A stretch of 64,000 nt of DNA, from the NCBI RefSeq assembly GCF_050433385.1, contig NZ_JBNPXI010000022.1:17535-81534 (forward strand). The letters run 5' to 3'. Within the stretch, counting starts at the first letter, position 1. Each line of letters begins with the position of its first letter. Below the pieces are notes generated by a model. The model had not been told where the DNA came from. It searched no databases and saw nothing but the letters and a program-made list of their open reading frames with translations. The position numbers and the translations under genes were made by a program. This stretch comes from Brassicibacter mesophilus. Lineage in GTDB: Bacteria > Bacillota > Clostridia > Tissierellales > Proteiniboraceae. This document shows positions 1 through 8,532 of this stretch, in pieces.

Positions 1-1346
1 GTGAGAAATATTATCTAAACAACTGTAAAGAACTAAAATCAAGTTCAAAGTTTGAAACTATTGGAGCAGGTTTTCGATATCAGATTGATTCTACTGTAGC
101 AGATGTATACTTGGTAAATAGATTTGATAGAAGTTCCATTATTGGTAGACCAGTCGTATACATAGCAACAGATGTATCAAGTACATGTACAACAGCTTGT
201 CATATTGCATTAGAAGGTCCAAATTGGAATGGAGTTGCTTCACTAATCTATAATATGATGGAAGATAAAGTTGAGTACTGTAAAAAATTTGGCTTTGAAA
301 TACATCCTGACGATTGGAATATCAGAGGACTTCCTAGGGTAATTTTAGCAGATAGAGGAGAAACTATAGGACCAATTGCGGAAGGTATTATTGAAGACTT
401 AGGCATATCTCTTGAAAATACTCCACCATACTTTGCAGCTGCAAAAGGGTTGGTTGAGCAGTATTTTGATACTACTAATGAATTTATAAGAGAATATTCT
501 CCTGGGACAATTAAGAAACAATTTAGAGAAAGAGGAGATAGAGATTATCGTTTAGATGCAATATTAGATATAAATCAGTTTACTCAATTAATATTATGTT
601 CAATAATTGAAAGAAATAAAAGAGTAATGAGTAACTATAAATTATCAAAGGAAATGATTGCTGATGGAGTAAACCCAATTCCTATTGAAATTTGGGACTG
701 GGAAATCAATAATAGATCTGGAAATCTATTTACCATACCTGATGAAAGATTGAAGTTAGGCTTGATGCGTAAGAACAAAGCCATTGTAACAGAAGGAGGT
801 ATTAAATTTCAAGGCAAACTGTATACCTGTGAGAAGGCAGTAAGTGAGCACTGGTTTGCAAAAGCGAGAACACAAAAAAGTTGGTACGAAGATATTTGTT
901 TTGATAATAGAAATATGACTCACATTTATTTGATTAACAAGGAGAGTTACAGGTTAGAAACATGTAAATTAAGAGAAGATTATTATGAATTATATGAAAA
1001 TATAAGCTTCGAAGAGTATGAAGACCTAGAATTTATGAATACAGTAAAGGTTGGCGAGTTAGGGGATTATTCAGACCAAGTTAAAGTGGATTCAAATGAA
1101 ATAGCTGAGAATATTATAAGTGAAGCTGAAAAGATGACCAGTAAAGCAGACAATAAGAAAAAGAATACGAAAGGTATTAGGGAAAATAGGAAAAAAGAAA
1201 AAGTGATATATGGAAAAGAACAAGCATTAAAATATGGAGAAATAGATAATGAGGCAAATAGCGAAATTATTCCTAACGAAGAGATTGATGATTCTGTAAA
1301 GATTCAAGTAAGGAAGCTTAAAGAGATATTAAAGAAGGTGAAATAA
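1..1346 (+). CDS. tnsB: Tn7-like transposase TnsB (5' partial)
   Basis: DDE-family transposase that joins the transposon ends to target DNA. The frame is open from the left edge, so the start and the N-terminal DNA-binding domains are missing. All three catalytic acidic residues are visible: Asp in QIDSTVADVYLV (codon 87-89), Asp in VILADRGE (351-353) and Glu in AAKGLVEQYF (456-458). A Mu-type C-terminal beta-barrel region follows, then a charged lysine-rich tail of about 70 residues, which in Tn7 TnsB contacts TnsC. The stop codon overlaps the tnsC start by one base, indicating translational coupling. Family assignment is firm from the catalytic motifs and gene order. Confidence 0.93.
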   Translation, partial: EKYYLNNCKELKSSSKFETIGAGFRYQIDSTVADVYLVNRFDRSSIIGRPVVYIATDVSSTCTTACHIALEGPNWNGVASLIYNMMEDKVEYCKKFGFEIHPDDWNIRGLPRVILADRGETIGPIAEGIIEDLGISLENTPPYFAAAKGLVEQYFDTTNEFIREYSPGTIKKQFRERGDRDYRLDAILDINQFTQLILCSIIERNKRVMSNYKLSKEMIADGVNPIPIEIWDWEINNRSGNLFTIPDERLKLGLMRKNKAIVTEGGIKFQGKLYTCEKAVSEHWFAKARTQKSWYEDICFDNRNMTHIYLINKESYRLETCKLREDYYELYENISFEEYEDLEFMNTVKVGELGDYSDQVKVDSNEIAENIISEAEKMTSKADNKKKNTKGIRENRKKEKVIYGKEQALKYGEIDNEANSEIIPNEEIDDSVKIQVRKLKEILKKVK

Positions 1347-2833
1347 TGGGAACAAAGTATTGGAAGAATTATAAAGGTACACAATATGATGATTATAATA
1401 ATCAAGGATTATTCTTGTATAACAGTCAAGTAGATGCTAGATATATAGAGCAAGATGAACCTACTTTTAAAGGTAATTTACTAATAGAAGCATTACCACC
1501 AGTATTGAATTTTGAACAGTTATTTGAGAGGGTTAGAGAATTTCCTATATATGCAGATAGTGAATGTGATTATTCTAAGGAGTACAGGCTAGGAGCTATA
1601 GGAAGGCTAGAAAAATATGTACTCCCATTATCACAGTATCAAGAGATACATAACAAAATTTCTATAGTAATGAGAAACGGATATGTAGGTAAAAAGATAA
1701 TGGAGCCCAAATTCATAAAGGATTTGAACAACTCTTCTAAGCTTGTTAAATCAACTAATAAAGAATTAGAAGAATATCAAGAAGCTAAATGCATGATTAG
1801 AAATGATTTAGGTGCTCAATATGGATTTTCTGTTTTTGGAATAAGTGGTGCAGGAAAAACAACTGCTTTAAATAAGATTTTATGTATATACCCACAATGT
1901 ATTGTTCATACAGGAACAGATGATAATAGATATTTGTTTAAACAAGTTCCATGGATAAAAATAGATTGTTCCCATAATGGTACAGTGAAAGGTTTATGCC
2001 AAAACTTTTTTAGTAAGATGGATGAGGTGTTAGGAACAAATTATTTAAAACAATATGGTGGTAGAGGATTTTCTATTAATAGAATGCTTGTTAGTATGAC
2101 CCATGTTGCACAAAAACATGCGCTTGGGGTGCTAGTTATAGATGAAATCCAACATTTAGCGAATTCAAAAGGGAAAGCAGGCAACGCTTTAGACTTTTTT
2201 GTAACCTTAATGAATGAAATAAAGATTCCAATTATTAATATTGGAACATATAAAGCTGTACAACATGTATTAGCTAAAGAATTTACTCAAGCCCGGAGGA
2301 GCTCTGGCCTTGGAGAAGTAGAATTTATACATATTGAACAAGGTAGTGAAGGTGAATGGGACTACTTTATTGAACATTTGTGGAACTATCAATGGACTAA
2401 GGAAAAGGTAGACATAACAGATGAATTTAAGCATGTAATGTATGAAGAAACAATGGGTATACCAGATAGAGTAGTAAAACTGTTTATGGCTTCTCAAATT
2501 AGAGCTATTCTTGATGAAAAGGAAAGACTAACAACTGATTTAATAAAGAAGGTTGCACAAAAACATAGTGTAGAAAACTTATATGAAAATAAAAAGTATA
2601 CTTTAGAACAGAAAGAAAAAATAAAGAGAATTCGAAAAGAACAAAAAGAAAAGAAATTTAAGAAGAAAAGAGATTTAATTAATAATATAGTTTTCTACTT
2701 TTCTCAGTTAGGCTATGAATATAAGTTTTTGTATAAAATAGCAGAAAATACGGTAAATAGATATGGAGCAGATGAAGATATTGAATCTTTAAAAAGAAAA
2801 GTAGCAGAAGTAATTTTTCACAAAAACAATTAG
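1346..2833 (+). CDS. tnsC: Tn7-like AAA+ ATPase TnsC
   Basis: AAA+ regulator that links target selection (TnsD) to the TnsA/TnsB transposase. The 495-residue protein has a Walker A motif GISGAGKTT at about residues 165-173 and a Walker B motif LVIDEIQHL near 264-272, followed by a sensor-like NIGTYKA segment. The N-terminal ~150 residues are typical of TnsC/TniB adaptors, and the C-terminus is a lysine-rich helical tail (about 420-445). The ATG overlaps the last base of the tnsB stop and is preceded by AGAAGGTGAA. A terminator-like hairpin at 2914-2937 separates it from tnsD. Confidence 0.92.
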   Translation: MGTKYWKNYKGTQYDDYNNQGLFLYNSQVDARYIEQDEPTFKGNLLIEALPPVLNFEQLFERVREFPIYADSECDYSKEYRLGAIGRLEKYVLPLSQYQEIHNKISIVMRNGYVGKKIMEPKFIKDLNNSSKLVKSTNKELEEYQEAKCMIRNDLGAQYGFSVFGISGAGKTTALNKILCIYPQCIVHTGTDDNRYLFKQVPWIKIDCSHNGTVKGLCQNFFSKMDEVLGTNYLKQYGGRGFSINRMLVSMTHVAQKHALGVLVIDEIQHLANSKGKAGNALDFFVTLMNEIKIPIINIGTYKAVQHVLAKEFTQARRSSGLGEVEFIHIEQGSEGEWDYFIEHLWNYQWTKEKVDITDEFKHVMYEETMGIPDRVVKLFMASQIRAILDEKERLTTDLIKKVAQKHSVENLYENKKYTLEQKEKIKRIRKEQKEKKFKKKRDLINNIVFYFSQLGYEYKFLYKIAENTVNRYGADEDIESLKRKVAEVIFHKNN

Positions 2834-2913
2834 AAGGAAAGAAATAAAAGAAGTTTATAAAGATATTAGTTGAATAGAATAAATAATTAACAAAACTAAT
2901 TAAGCAACTTTGA

Positions 2914-2937
2914 GAGACGACAAAACGTCTCTTTTTT
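2914..2937 (+). terminator. Terminator-like hairpin between tnsC and tnsD
   Basis: GAGACG/CGTCTC stem with a six-base loop, followed directly by TTTTTT. It lies 80 bases after tnsC and just before the ribosome binding site of tnsD, so it may lower tnsD expression relative to tnsBC. Confidence 0.65.
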
Positions 2938-2958
2938 AAGTTGTTAAGGAGGAAAAAC

Positions 2959-4809
2959 ATGATAAGTATCATACCTAGGCCATATTTAAATGAGATAATA
3001 TATAGTTGGATATTCAGATATCATTTTCTAAATGGAAGCTTTAGTAGTACTCAAACATTTAAAGAACTGTTTAACAGAGAAGTAGTCTATTTAAACTTAC
3101 TATATCCAACATATTTAGATTGTTTAGTTTCAAAGTTGCCGAAAAGTTGGGAAGTGACTCCAGAAAACTTAATATATAAACACACAATATTTTCTTTTTT
3201 TAAACCATTTCTATCGGAACATAGAGTAAAGAAAACTATTGGGATTATGAAGAAAGGAGATACATCAAAACTTAGTTATTATATGGGAATAGAGGCAGGA
3301 GAGGTATTTAAAAATAGAGTAATTAAGGTATGCCCTATATGTGACGAAGAGAATACTAATAAATTTCAAGAGACTTATTTAAATAGAATACATCAAATAC
3401 CTGGGAATTATATATGCACAAAACATAATACAGCGTTAAAGGAATATATTATACCAGACCATGCTAAGGATACAGAATTCATTTCTGTTGAAAAGTGTAA
3501 TTTAAGTGATTACAGCATGAAACATATCTATAATGAATTGTATGAATTATCAAAGGAAATAGATTTAATAATGGATGGAACTTTGAAAAATTATGATATA
3601 GATAAGATAAAAGAAAAATATCGTAAAAAATTGGAAGTGGAAGGATACAAAAGTTTAAAAGGAAGAGTAAATCAAAAGAAATTAATGAGAGATTTTTTAA
3701 ATCATTATTCAGCAGAGTTATTAGAAAAACTACAATCACCTATTTATGAAAACAAGAGCGACTACTGGCTTAAATTAATAACTCATAAAAGCTACAATTA
3801 TCCTATTCATCCAATGAGACATTTACTATTCATTAAATTTTTATTTGGCGGGGTCAAGCAATTCGTTGACTTTGAAGAAGAGTACAAGCCCTTTGGAGAA
3901 GAGCCTTGGATATGCTTAAATCCTGTAGCTGACCATTCTGATGAACCTGTGATGCAACAATGTGAAGTAAAGAAGAGATATGAAGGGAAAGGAAAACATA
4001 TTACTCTAGGAACATTTAGATGTGAATGCGGATTTGAATACACGATAAGAGAATCTTACTATAATAGTGGCGATATATATAAAAAAAGAAGAATTATCAA
4101 TTTTGGTCATATCTGGGAGGACAAGCTTAAGGAATTGCTTTCTCAAAACAAATATAGCTTAAGGGAAATTGCACAATTGATGGGAACAAATAAAACTACA
4201 GTTGGAGAATATAGAGATAAAATAACTAGCCCTCTGATATCACCAAATAATAATACAGATAAAAAAAGCAAGAATTTGAAAATCTATAAAGAAAAAATTA
4301 AAATAGCTATTGCAGAAAATAATGAAATAACTAGAACAGATATAAGAAATCAATTGAGTAAAGAATATTTATATCTTCGCAATAATGAACCTGAATGGTT
4401 AGAGAAGAATCTACCTGAAATAATTAAATATGTACCTCCAAATAAAGATTTAAGTAAAAAGGATAAAGAGATGAAAGAAAGAGTTATTACTGCAATTCAA
4501 GAAATACTAAAAGATGAGGGTAAGCCTAGGAGAATATCACTTGCATATCTTGCAAAGAAAGTAAATTATAGTGGTATAAGGAGTAAAGAGCTGTTAAAGA
4601 AGCTACCCCTAACTAGGAAAGCTATCGAAGATAATATGGAGTCTATAGAGGAATATAAGAAGCGTCGCATTAGATATATTATTAAGCAAATGAACAGTAA
4701 TAACGAAAATATTACTTTAAGTAACATCATACGTCATATTAACTGTCAAGCTATAGGCTATGAGAAGATAAAGAGATTGGTTAATGAATGGTTGAATGAT
4801 GAAAAGTAA
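2959..4809 (+). CDS. tnsD: Tn7-like target-site selector TnsD/TniQ
   Basis: Sequence-specific DNA-binding protein that directs insertion to an attachment site. The start is the ATG 8 bases after AAGGAGG; an upstream in-frame TTG is less likely. The N-terminus (IPRPYLNEIIYSWIFRYH) is the TniQ signature, with a zinc motif CPIC near residues 125-128 and CTKH near 153-156. A second Cys pair (RCECGF) lies near residue 355, and helix-turn-helix-like segments follow (for example YSLREIAQLMGTNKTTVGEY). At 616 residues it is the long TnsD type, not the short TniQ of CRISPR-associated elements, implying a fixed chromosomal target. The target gene is expected outside the left edge. Confidence 0.9.
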   Translation: MISIIPRPYLNEIIYSWIFRYHFLNGSFSSTQTFKELFNREVVYLNLLYPTYLDCLVSKLPKSWEVTPENLIYKHTIFSFFKPFLSEHRVKKTIGIMKKGDTSKLSYYMGIEAGEVFKNRVIKVCPICDEENTNKFQETYLNRIHQIPGNYICTKHNTALKEYIIPDHAKDTEFISVEKCNLSDYSMKHIYNELYELSKEIDLIMDGTLKNYDIDKIKEKYRKKLEVEGYKSLKGRVNQKKLMRDFLNHYSAELLEKLQSPIYENKSDYWLKLITHKSYNYPIHPMRHLLFIKFLFGGVKQFVDFEEEYKPFGEEPWICLNPVADHSDEPVMQQCEVKKRYEGKGKHITLGTFRCECGFEYTIRESYYNSGDIYKKRRIINFGHIWEDKLKELLSQNKYSLREIAQLMGTNKTTVGEYRDKITSPLISPNNNTDKKSKNLKIYKEKIKIAIAENNEITRTDIRNQLSKEYLYLRNNEPEWLEKNLPEIIKYVPPNKDLSKKDKEMKERVITAIQEILKDEGKPRRISLAYLAKKVNYSGIRSKELLKKLPLTRKAIEDNMESIEEYKKRRIRYIIKQMNSNNENITLSNIIRHINCQAIGYEKIKRLVNEWLNDEK

Positions 4810-5020
4810 TACTGAACAAGTTTTCCTATTAAAGTATGCTTTTGTGGTGGAGAGACTTTATAATGTATTATCGATATCATTCAGATGCTTAATAGCTAAG
4901 AGAGAAATGAATGTTCAAATTGAAGAGGTTGTAATATATTTAAAAACGAAATTAGCTGATGGCGAGAAATTATTAGGATACGATGATAAATTGTTAGAGG
5001 TAACTGATTTTCAAGGCTAG
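4796..5020 (+). CDS. Small hypothetical protein overlapping tnsD
   Basis: A 74-residue reading frame that starts inside the last codons of tnsD (14-base overlap) and has no recognisable domain. The middle is mildly hydrophobic and the end acidic. Overlap with tnsD could allow coupled translation, but there is no independent ribosome binding site and codon use gives little support. It may not be a gene. Confidence 0.3.
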   Translation: MMKSNTEQVFLLKYAFVVERLYNVLSISFRCLIAKREMNVQIEEVVIYLKTKLADGEKLLGYDDKLLEVTDFQG

Positions 5021-5174
5021 AGTTTATGCTTTAGTCTTTTTTATTAAATGTCGATATATGACGAACAGTTTTGGAAGGAATTACTGAACTTTATTAGAAA
5101 TTATATTAGAGCTAATTTAAATTGAAAAGCAGGATAAGTAAAAATAAAATTCTTAAAATAAAAGGGTGTTTATA

Positions 5175-6206
5175 ATGGAAACAAGTATTGAGTTAACAGG
5201 ATTCTTATCTGATACAAATATTAAGGATTATATAAAAAATAAAAAAATAGCTATATGCCCATATGAAGAAGAAAATTTGACACCATTAGGTTATAACTTA
5301 ACTCCGACAGAATTTATATTTTCTACTAATAATAAATTATTAGTAAATATTAATAACGATAATGACGAGAAGTATTGTTATATTGAGCCTCATGATACAG
5401 TTTTAATTTTGACCAGAGAGGCAATTTGGGTTTCAAATGAAATTGCAGGAACATTTCATTCAAAGGTAGGGGTTGTATCCCAGGGATTTGGCCATATATC
5501 TACTACACTAGATCCAAATTGGCAAGGACCTTTGCTGATATCTCTAAACAACCCCACTAATCAAAAACTAAAATTTGTTATAGCTAAAATTAGTGATCCA
5601 CAAAACAAATCTGATGAGTTATCATTTAAATATTGTTCTTTTGTAACTTTAATATTTTATAAACTAGTTTCGCCTACAACAAGCGACCATGATAACCCTT
5701 CTTGTAGATTTGACTTATTAAATAGAGTTGTAATAGAACCAAAACAATCTTTATGGAGCAAAATATTATTTGGCAAAAAATATAGAAAGCATTATAATGA
5801 ACTAAGAAAGTTTATTAGTAATATAGGTAGTATAGATTTTATCAAGCTAGGTATAAAAGGGGAAAATGATATAATCAATGCTGAAGATTTTGAGAAAAAA
5901 TATGAGAAATTTACTGAAACTATCAAATTTTATACTGATGCAGCTCATTCTGCAAACAAAGAAATTATTAGCATAAAATATTTTAAAACAAAATTAAAAA
6001 AAATAATTCTATTTATTATATATATACTACCTTTAGGTTCATATCTATACTTAGGATGGAAATTAGGTATTAGAAATGAAAAACCATCTACAGATGGATA
6101 TATGTTCTTAGTATATATAGCAGCAATAGTACCACTTGTAATTGAAACTATTAAGCCCATGTTTAATATTATCACTAAGTACTTTATTAATGAAAGGGGA
6201 ATATAA
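5175..6206 (+). CDS. Membrane protein with dCTP-deaminase/dUTPase-fold domain, catalytic residues lost
   Basis: 343 residues. The first ~175 resemble dCTP deaminase: HSKVGVVSQGF aligns with the RSSLARLGL motif and TTLDPNWQGPLLISLNN with the HRIDPGWSGCIVLEFYN motif of E. coli Dcd. Aligned this way, the serine equivalent to Ser111 is kept (Ser96), but Arg115 becomes Val100 and catalytic Glu138 becomes Ser123, so deamination is unlikely. A helical linker leads to two predicted membrane helices (about 276-297 and 308-328) and a short tail. The ATG follows AAAGGG; an upstream GTG at 5166 is less likely. A dUTPase gene starts four bases after its stop. I infer a membrane-tethered nucleotide sensor or binder; function unknown. 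Confidence 0.75.
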   Translation: METSIELTGFLSDTNIKDYIKNKKIAICPYEEENLTPLGYNLTPTEFIFSTNNKLLVNINNDNDEKYCYIEPHDTVLILTREAIWVSNEIAGTFHSKVGVVSQGFGHISTTLDPNWQGPLLISLNNPTNQKLKFVIAKISDPQNKSDELSFKYCSFVTLIFYKLVSPTTSDHDNPSCRFDLLNRVVIEPKQSLWSKILFGKKYRKHYNELRKFISNIGSIDFIKLGIKGENDIINAEDFEKKYEKFTETIKFYTDAAHSANKEIISIKYFKTKLKKIILFIIYILPLGSYLYLGWKLGIRNEKPSTDGYMFLVYIAAIVPLVIETIKPMFNIITKYFINERGI

Positions 6207-6210
6207 AACT

Positions 6211-6639
6211 ATGAATATAAAAATTAAAAGAATAAATAATTCAGCTAAGTTACCAGAATATGCACATGATGGAGATGCAGGAATGGATTTATTTTCTATT
6301 GAGGAAAAAGTCATTGAAGCTGGTGAAGTAGCTTTAATACATACAGGAATTAAGATAGAGTTACCTCAAGGAACTGAAGCTCAAATAAGACCCAGAAGTG
6401 GGCTTGCGTTAAAGAATTCAATAACTGTACTTAATACACCAGGAACAATTGATGAAGGGTATAGAGGCGAAATAGGAGTTATATTAATTAATCATGGAAA
6501 GGAAAGCTTCAAAGTTGAGAAAGAAATGAAGGTTGCTCAAATGGTAATCAAGCCAGTATTTAAAGTTAAGATTTTAGAAGTTGATGATTTATCTGATACT
6601 GAAAGAGCTGAAGGAGGATTTGGTTCTACGGGAAATTAA
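6211..6639 (+). CDS. dut: dUTP diphosphatase (dUTPase)
   Basis: Trimeric-type dUTPase that hydrolyses dUTP to dUMP and pyrophosphate. All five motifs are present in 142 residues: AGMDLFS, PRSGLA, GTIDEGYRGEIGV, KVAQMVI and the C-terminal RAEGGFGSTG loop. The start is the ATG after GAAAGGGGA, four bases after the stop of the dCTP-deaminase-like membrane protein, so the two form one operon. It lies inside the transposon cargo. As cargo it may protect the host from uracil incorporation or change nucleotide pools during phage infection; that role is inference. Confidence 0.92.
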   Translation: MNIKIKRINNSAKLPEYAHDGDAGMDLFSIEEKVIEAGEVALIHTGIKIELPQGTEAQIRPRSGLALKNSITVLNTPGTIDEGYRGEIGVILINHGKESFKVEKEMKVAQMVIKPVFKVKILEVDDLSDTERAEGGFGSTGN

Positions 6640-6757
6640 ATAAAAGTGTAATTTTCTAATATAAAGTTATACTAATTGCAGAAATATTATACAATACTAA
6701 AACAGAAGGCATATGTATTTCTAAGTGCTTAGTAGATGTACTTTATAGAAAAAGAAT

Positions 6758-6972
6758 TATGCGAAAAGAATAGTATTTGAAGCCCTTGAAGAGAGCTTTC
6801 CTGATATTAGTACTAATTATGGATTTAATAATAAGAAGAGAGAAAGTATAGTAGTGAAAGCATTTCAAATGATGCTATACTAGAGTTGCTTGGTTTTTTT
6901 TATGAAGTCAGCAAAGAAACTAAGACAGGTAAATATGAGGATAAGGAAAAATTCAAAGATTTTATGAATTAG
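6758..6972 (+). pseudogene. Decayed gene, frameshifted
   Basis: One frame encodes KRIVFEALEESFPDISTN from about 6764 and runs to a stop near 6882. A +1 shift near 6860 continues a plausible coding stretch (SISNDAILELLGFFYEVS) that ends at a stop near 6972. Together they look like about 70 residues of an interrupted protein. I do not recognise the family. It sits in the transposon cargo between dut and a membrane protein gene. Confidence 0.4.
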
Positions 6973-7062
6973 TAATCGATAAAACTCTAAAATAGGAGTT
7001 CTTAGATATTATAAAGAAAGAATAAGAAATAGAAAGTTGAAAGTAAATATAAAAGAGTTAAT

Positions 7063-7094
7063 AAAAGAGACTGGAAATTCCAGTCTCTTTTATT
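7063..7094 (+). terminator. Hairpin terminator
   Basis: Nearly perfect inverted repeat AAAAGAGACTGGAA / TTCCAGTCTCTTTT ending in a T-rich run. It closes the dut-side transcription unit upstream of the next cargo gene. Confidence 0.75.
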
Positions 7095-7187
7095 AACTAA
7101 TAATTTATAGAAAATGAAGGAAATTGAAATTTTATGTCGTATTTATGAAATATAACTAAAATTTGGAAGATGAAATGGGAGGTTAGA

Positions 7188-7928
7188 ATGGAAAAGCAAG
7201 ATTTAAATATATGGATTTTATTTAAGGAAGAATACTCAGTTGCTCTTTTTAAACAAGAAAAACTAAAGAAACTAAGAATATTTATGATCATTATACTTAT
7301 TCTTCAAATAGTAGTTTTATTACCACTATTTATTACAAAACCCAAATTCATATTAGCATATATTCCCACAGTTATAATAGTTTACTTTATAATGACTTTC
7401 TTGATATGCATATTGAATGAAATACCCAAAAAAGCTGTACTTGGTGGTATTAAAAAAATACTGGAAGAAAGTGAAAAATTATTAAAAGAGGATCTAGAAG
7501 AAAGTACAATCCTTGGAGAAAATTCGATTGAACAAATTAAAAATAATATTAATATAGAAAATGTCCCCAAAAAGTTAGTATTAAATACATTGTTATATAG
7601 ATTAAAACAAAAGAATATACAATTATTAATTACTTTTCCTATAGTCGCGACAATGACATTTAAATCTTTACAATTATTACCTAGGTATTTGTTCGATTTT
7701 GTTAATCTATTCAATTTTAAATGGTTTAATGATATTAAGAGTGCATTTGATGCTGCATATAATAATAGTTCAATAGGAAGTTTAGTAGATTTATTTCCAC
7801 TTTTTTTTATAGCATATCTATTAACTATTTATTATTTTGAAGTTGAAAGAATAAACTTGGTTATTAATAAAATTGAATATATAATTAGCAGTATTGATTT
7901 AATAAATGAAGAAGAAAATATTAATTAA
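7188..7928 (+). CDS. Multi-pass membrane protein, transposon cargo
   Basis: 246 residues with no recognised family. Two hydrophobic segments lie near residues 26-48 and 52-72 (FMIIILILQIVVLLPLFI and AYIPTVIIVYFIMTFLICIL). A soluble, acidic helical stretch follows, then two more hydrophobic segments toward the C-terminus. The start is the ATG 8 bases after GGGAGG. A terminator separates it from dut, so it has its own promoter. It is the last gene before the transposon end. Function unknown; a partner of the upstream nucleotide-fold membrane protein is only a guess. Confidence 0.7.
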   Translation: MEKQDLNIWILFKEEYSVALFKQEKLKKLRIFMIIILILQIVVLLPLFITKPKFILAYIPTVIIVYFIMTFLICILNEIPKKAVLGGIKKILEESEKLLKEDLEESTILGENSIEQIKNNINIENVPKKLVLNTLLYRLKQKNIQLLITFPIVATMTFKSLQLLPRYLFDFVNLFNFKWFNDIKSAFDAAYNNSSIGSLVDLFPLFFIAYLLTIYYFEVERINLVINKIEYIISSIDLINEEENIN

Positions 7929-8059
7929 TATTATGTTTTTTAGGTTGCCCTCATAACTATGTTTTTGAGATAGATAGTATATAATAATAGATTGATACTC
8001 AAAATCATAATGATCAATTTTCTTGTATATATTTTAATAATGATAATGGCGTCTAAACG

Positions 8060-8082
8060 AAATTTCTTTCCAACTTTATTTT
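8060..8082 (-). repeat. TnsB-type end repeat 1 (innermost)
   Basis: On the minus strand it reads AAAATAAAGTTGGAAAGAAA and a few more bases. It shares AATAAAGT with the remembered Tn7 TnsB site and about 20 of 23 bases with the other two copies. The preceding GTCTAAAC (8051-8058) is echoed by GTCTTAAC (8170-8177) before copy 3. Confidence 0.65.
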
Positions 8083-8114
8083 CCTATTTTTCTTATATAA
8101 ATAATACAAAATAT

Positions 8115-8137
8115 AAATTTCTTCCCAACTTTATTTT
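8115..8137 (-). repeat. TnsB-type end repeat 2
   Basis: Same orientation as copy 1, 55 bases away, differing at one position. The spacing between copies argues for the three-site, spaced end of Tn7-like elements. Confidence 0.65.
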
Positions 8138-8181
8138 TTCTTATATATAATTTTTCAACGAAAAATGAAGTCTTAACAGGA

Positions 8182-8204
8182 ATATTTCTTCCCGACTTTA
8201 TTTA
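8182..8204 (-). repeat. TnsB-type end repeat 3 (terminal)
   Basis: The outermost copy, 67 bases from copy 2. On the minus strand it reads TAAATAAAGTCGGGAAGAAA, and the TGT tip lies nine bases outside it (8213-8211), matching the geometry of the Tn7 left end. Confidence 0.65.
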
Positions 8205-8265
8205 ACTATAACAGTTAATTCCTTCACATATTATCAAGTAAAATAGTAAATAATAATTTGTGATA

Positions 8266-8295
8266 AAACAGGCCATTAATTTGGCCTGTTTTTTA
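8266..8295 (+). terminator. Terminator outside the transposon end
   Basis: AACAGGCCA / TGGCCTGTT stem followed by TTTTTT. It lies about 50 bases beyond the transposon tip. It may be the native terminator of the gene targeted by TnsD, pushed away from that gene by the insertion. It closely resembles the terminator at 14490-14518, including the upstream TAATAA-rich stretch. Confidence 0.7.
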
Positions 8296-8532
8296 ATCTT
8301 AAAAGATACAAAAAAAGTAAAAAGGATTTTATTTAAATATGTGGAAGTATTAAAGATTATGATTTCAATTTTATATTTAAGAATATTAATTTAAAATATA
8401 GAGAAATAGAAGTATGAATAAAGTTTAAAAGCGAATCTTATCTTAAAAACACTGAAAAGTCTGAAATTGCTTAAGTAGCGTTTTTAATAAAGATAATATG
8501 AAGCATCAATAAAAAGGGGGATTATAAATTTG

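Larger units (their letters stand above)
1..8213 (+). mobile_element. Tn7-like transposon, distal (cargo-side) part, left edge outside window
   Basis: The segment reads tnsB, tnsC, tnsD/tniQ on one strand, then cargo, then a repeat-bearing end, as in Tn7 (transposase end, tns genes, cargo, other end). The end is supported by three similar 23-bp repeats at 8060-8082, 8115-8137 and 8182-8204 and by the tip. Read on the minus strand from 8213 inward the sequence is TGTTATAGTTAAATAAAGTC. As I remember it, Tn7's left end also begins TGT and reaches AATAAAGTC at the same distance (20 bases in all). TnsA and the other end must lie left of the window. No Cas genes are present, so this is a TnsD-targeted element and not a CRISPR-associated one. 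The exact tip is inferred; a 5-bp target duplication would be GTTAA (8214-8218). Confidence 0.8.

Noticed and set aside
8060..8204. Three regularly placed repeats considered as a CRISPR array
   Set aside because: Only three imperfect copies with unequal 55 and 67 base spacing, no cas genes, and a better fit to transposon-end TnsB sites.
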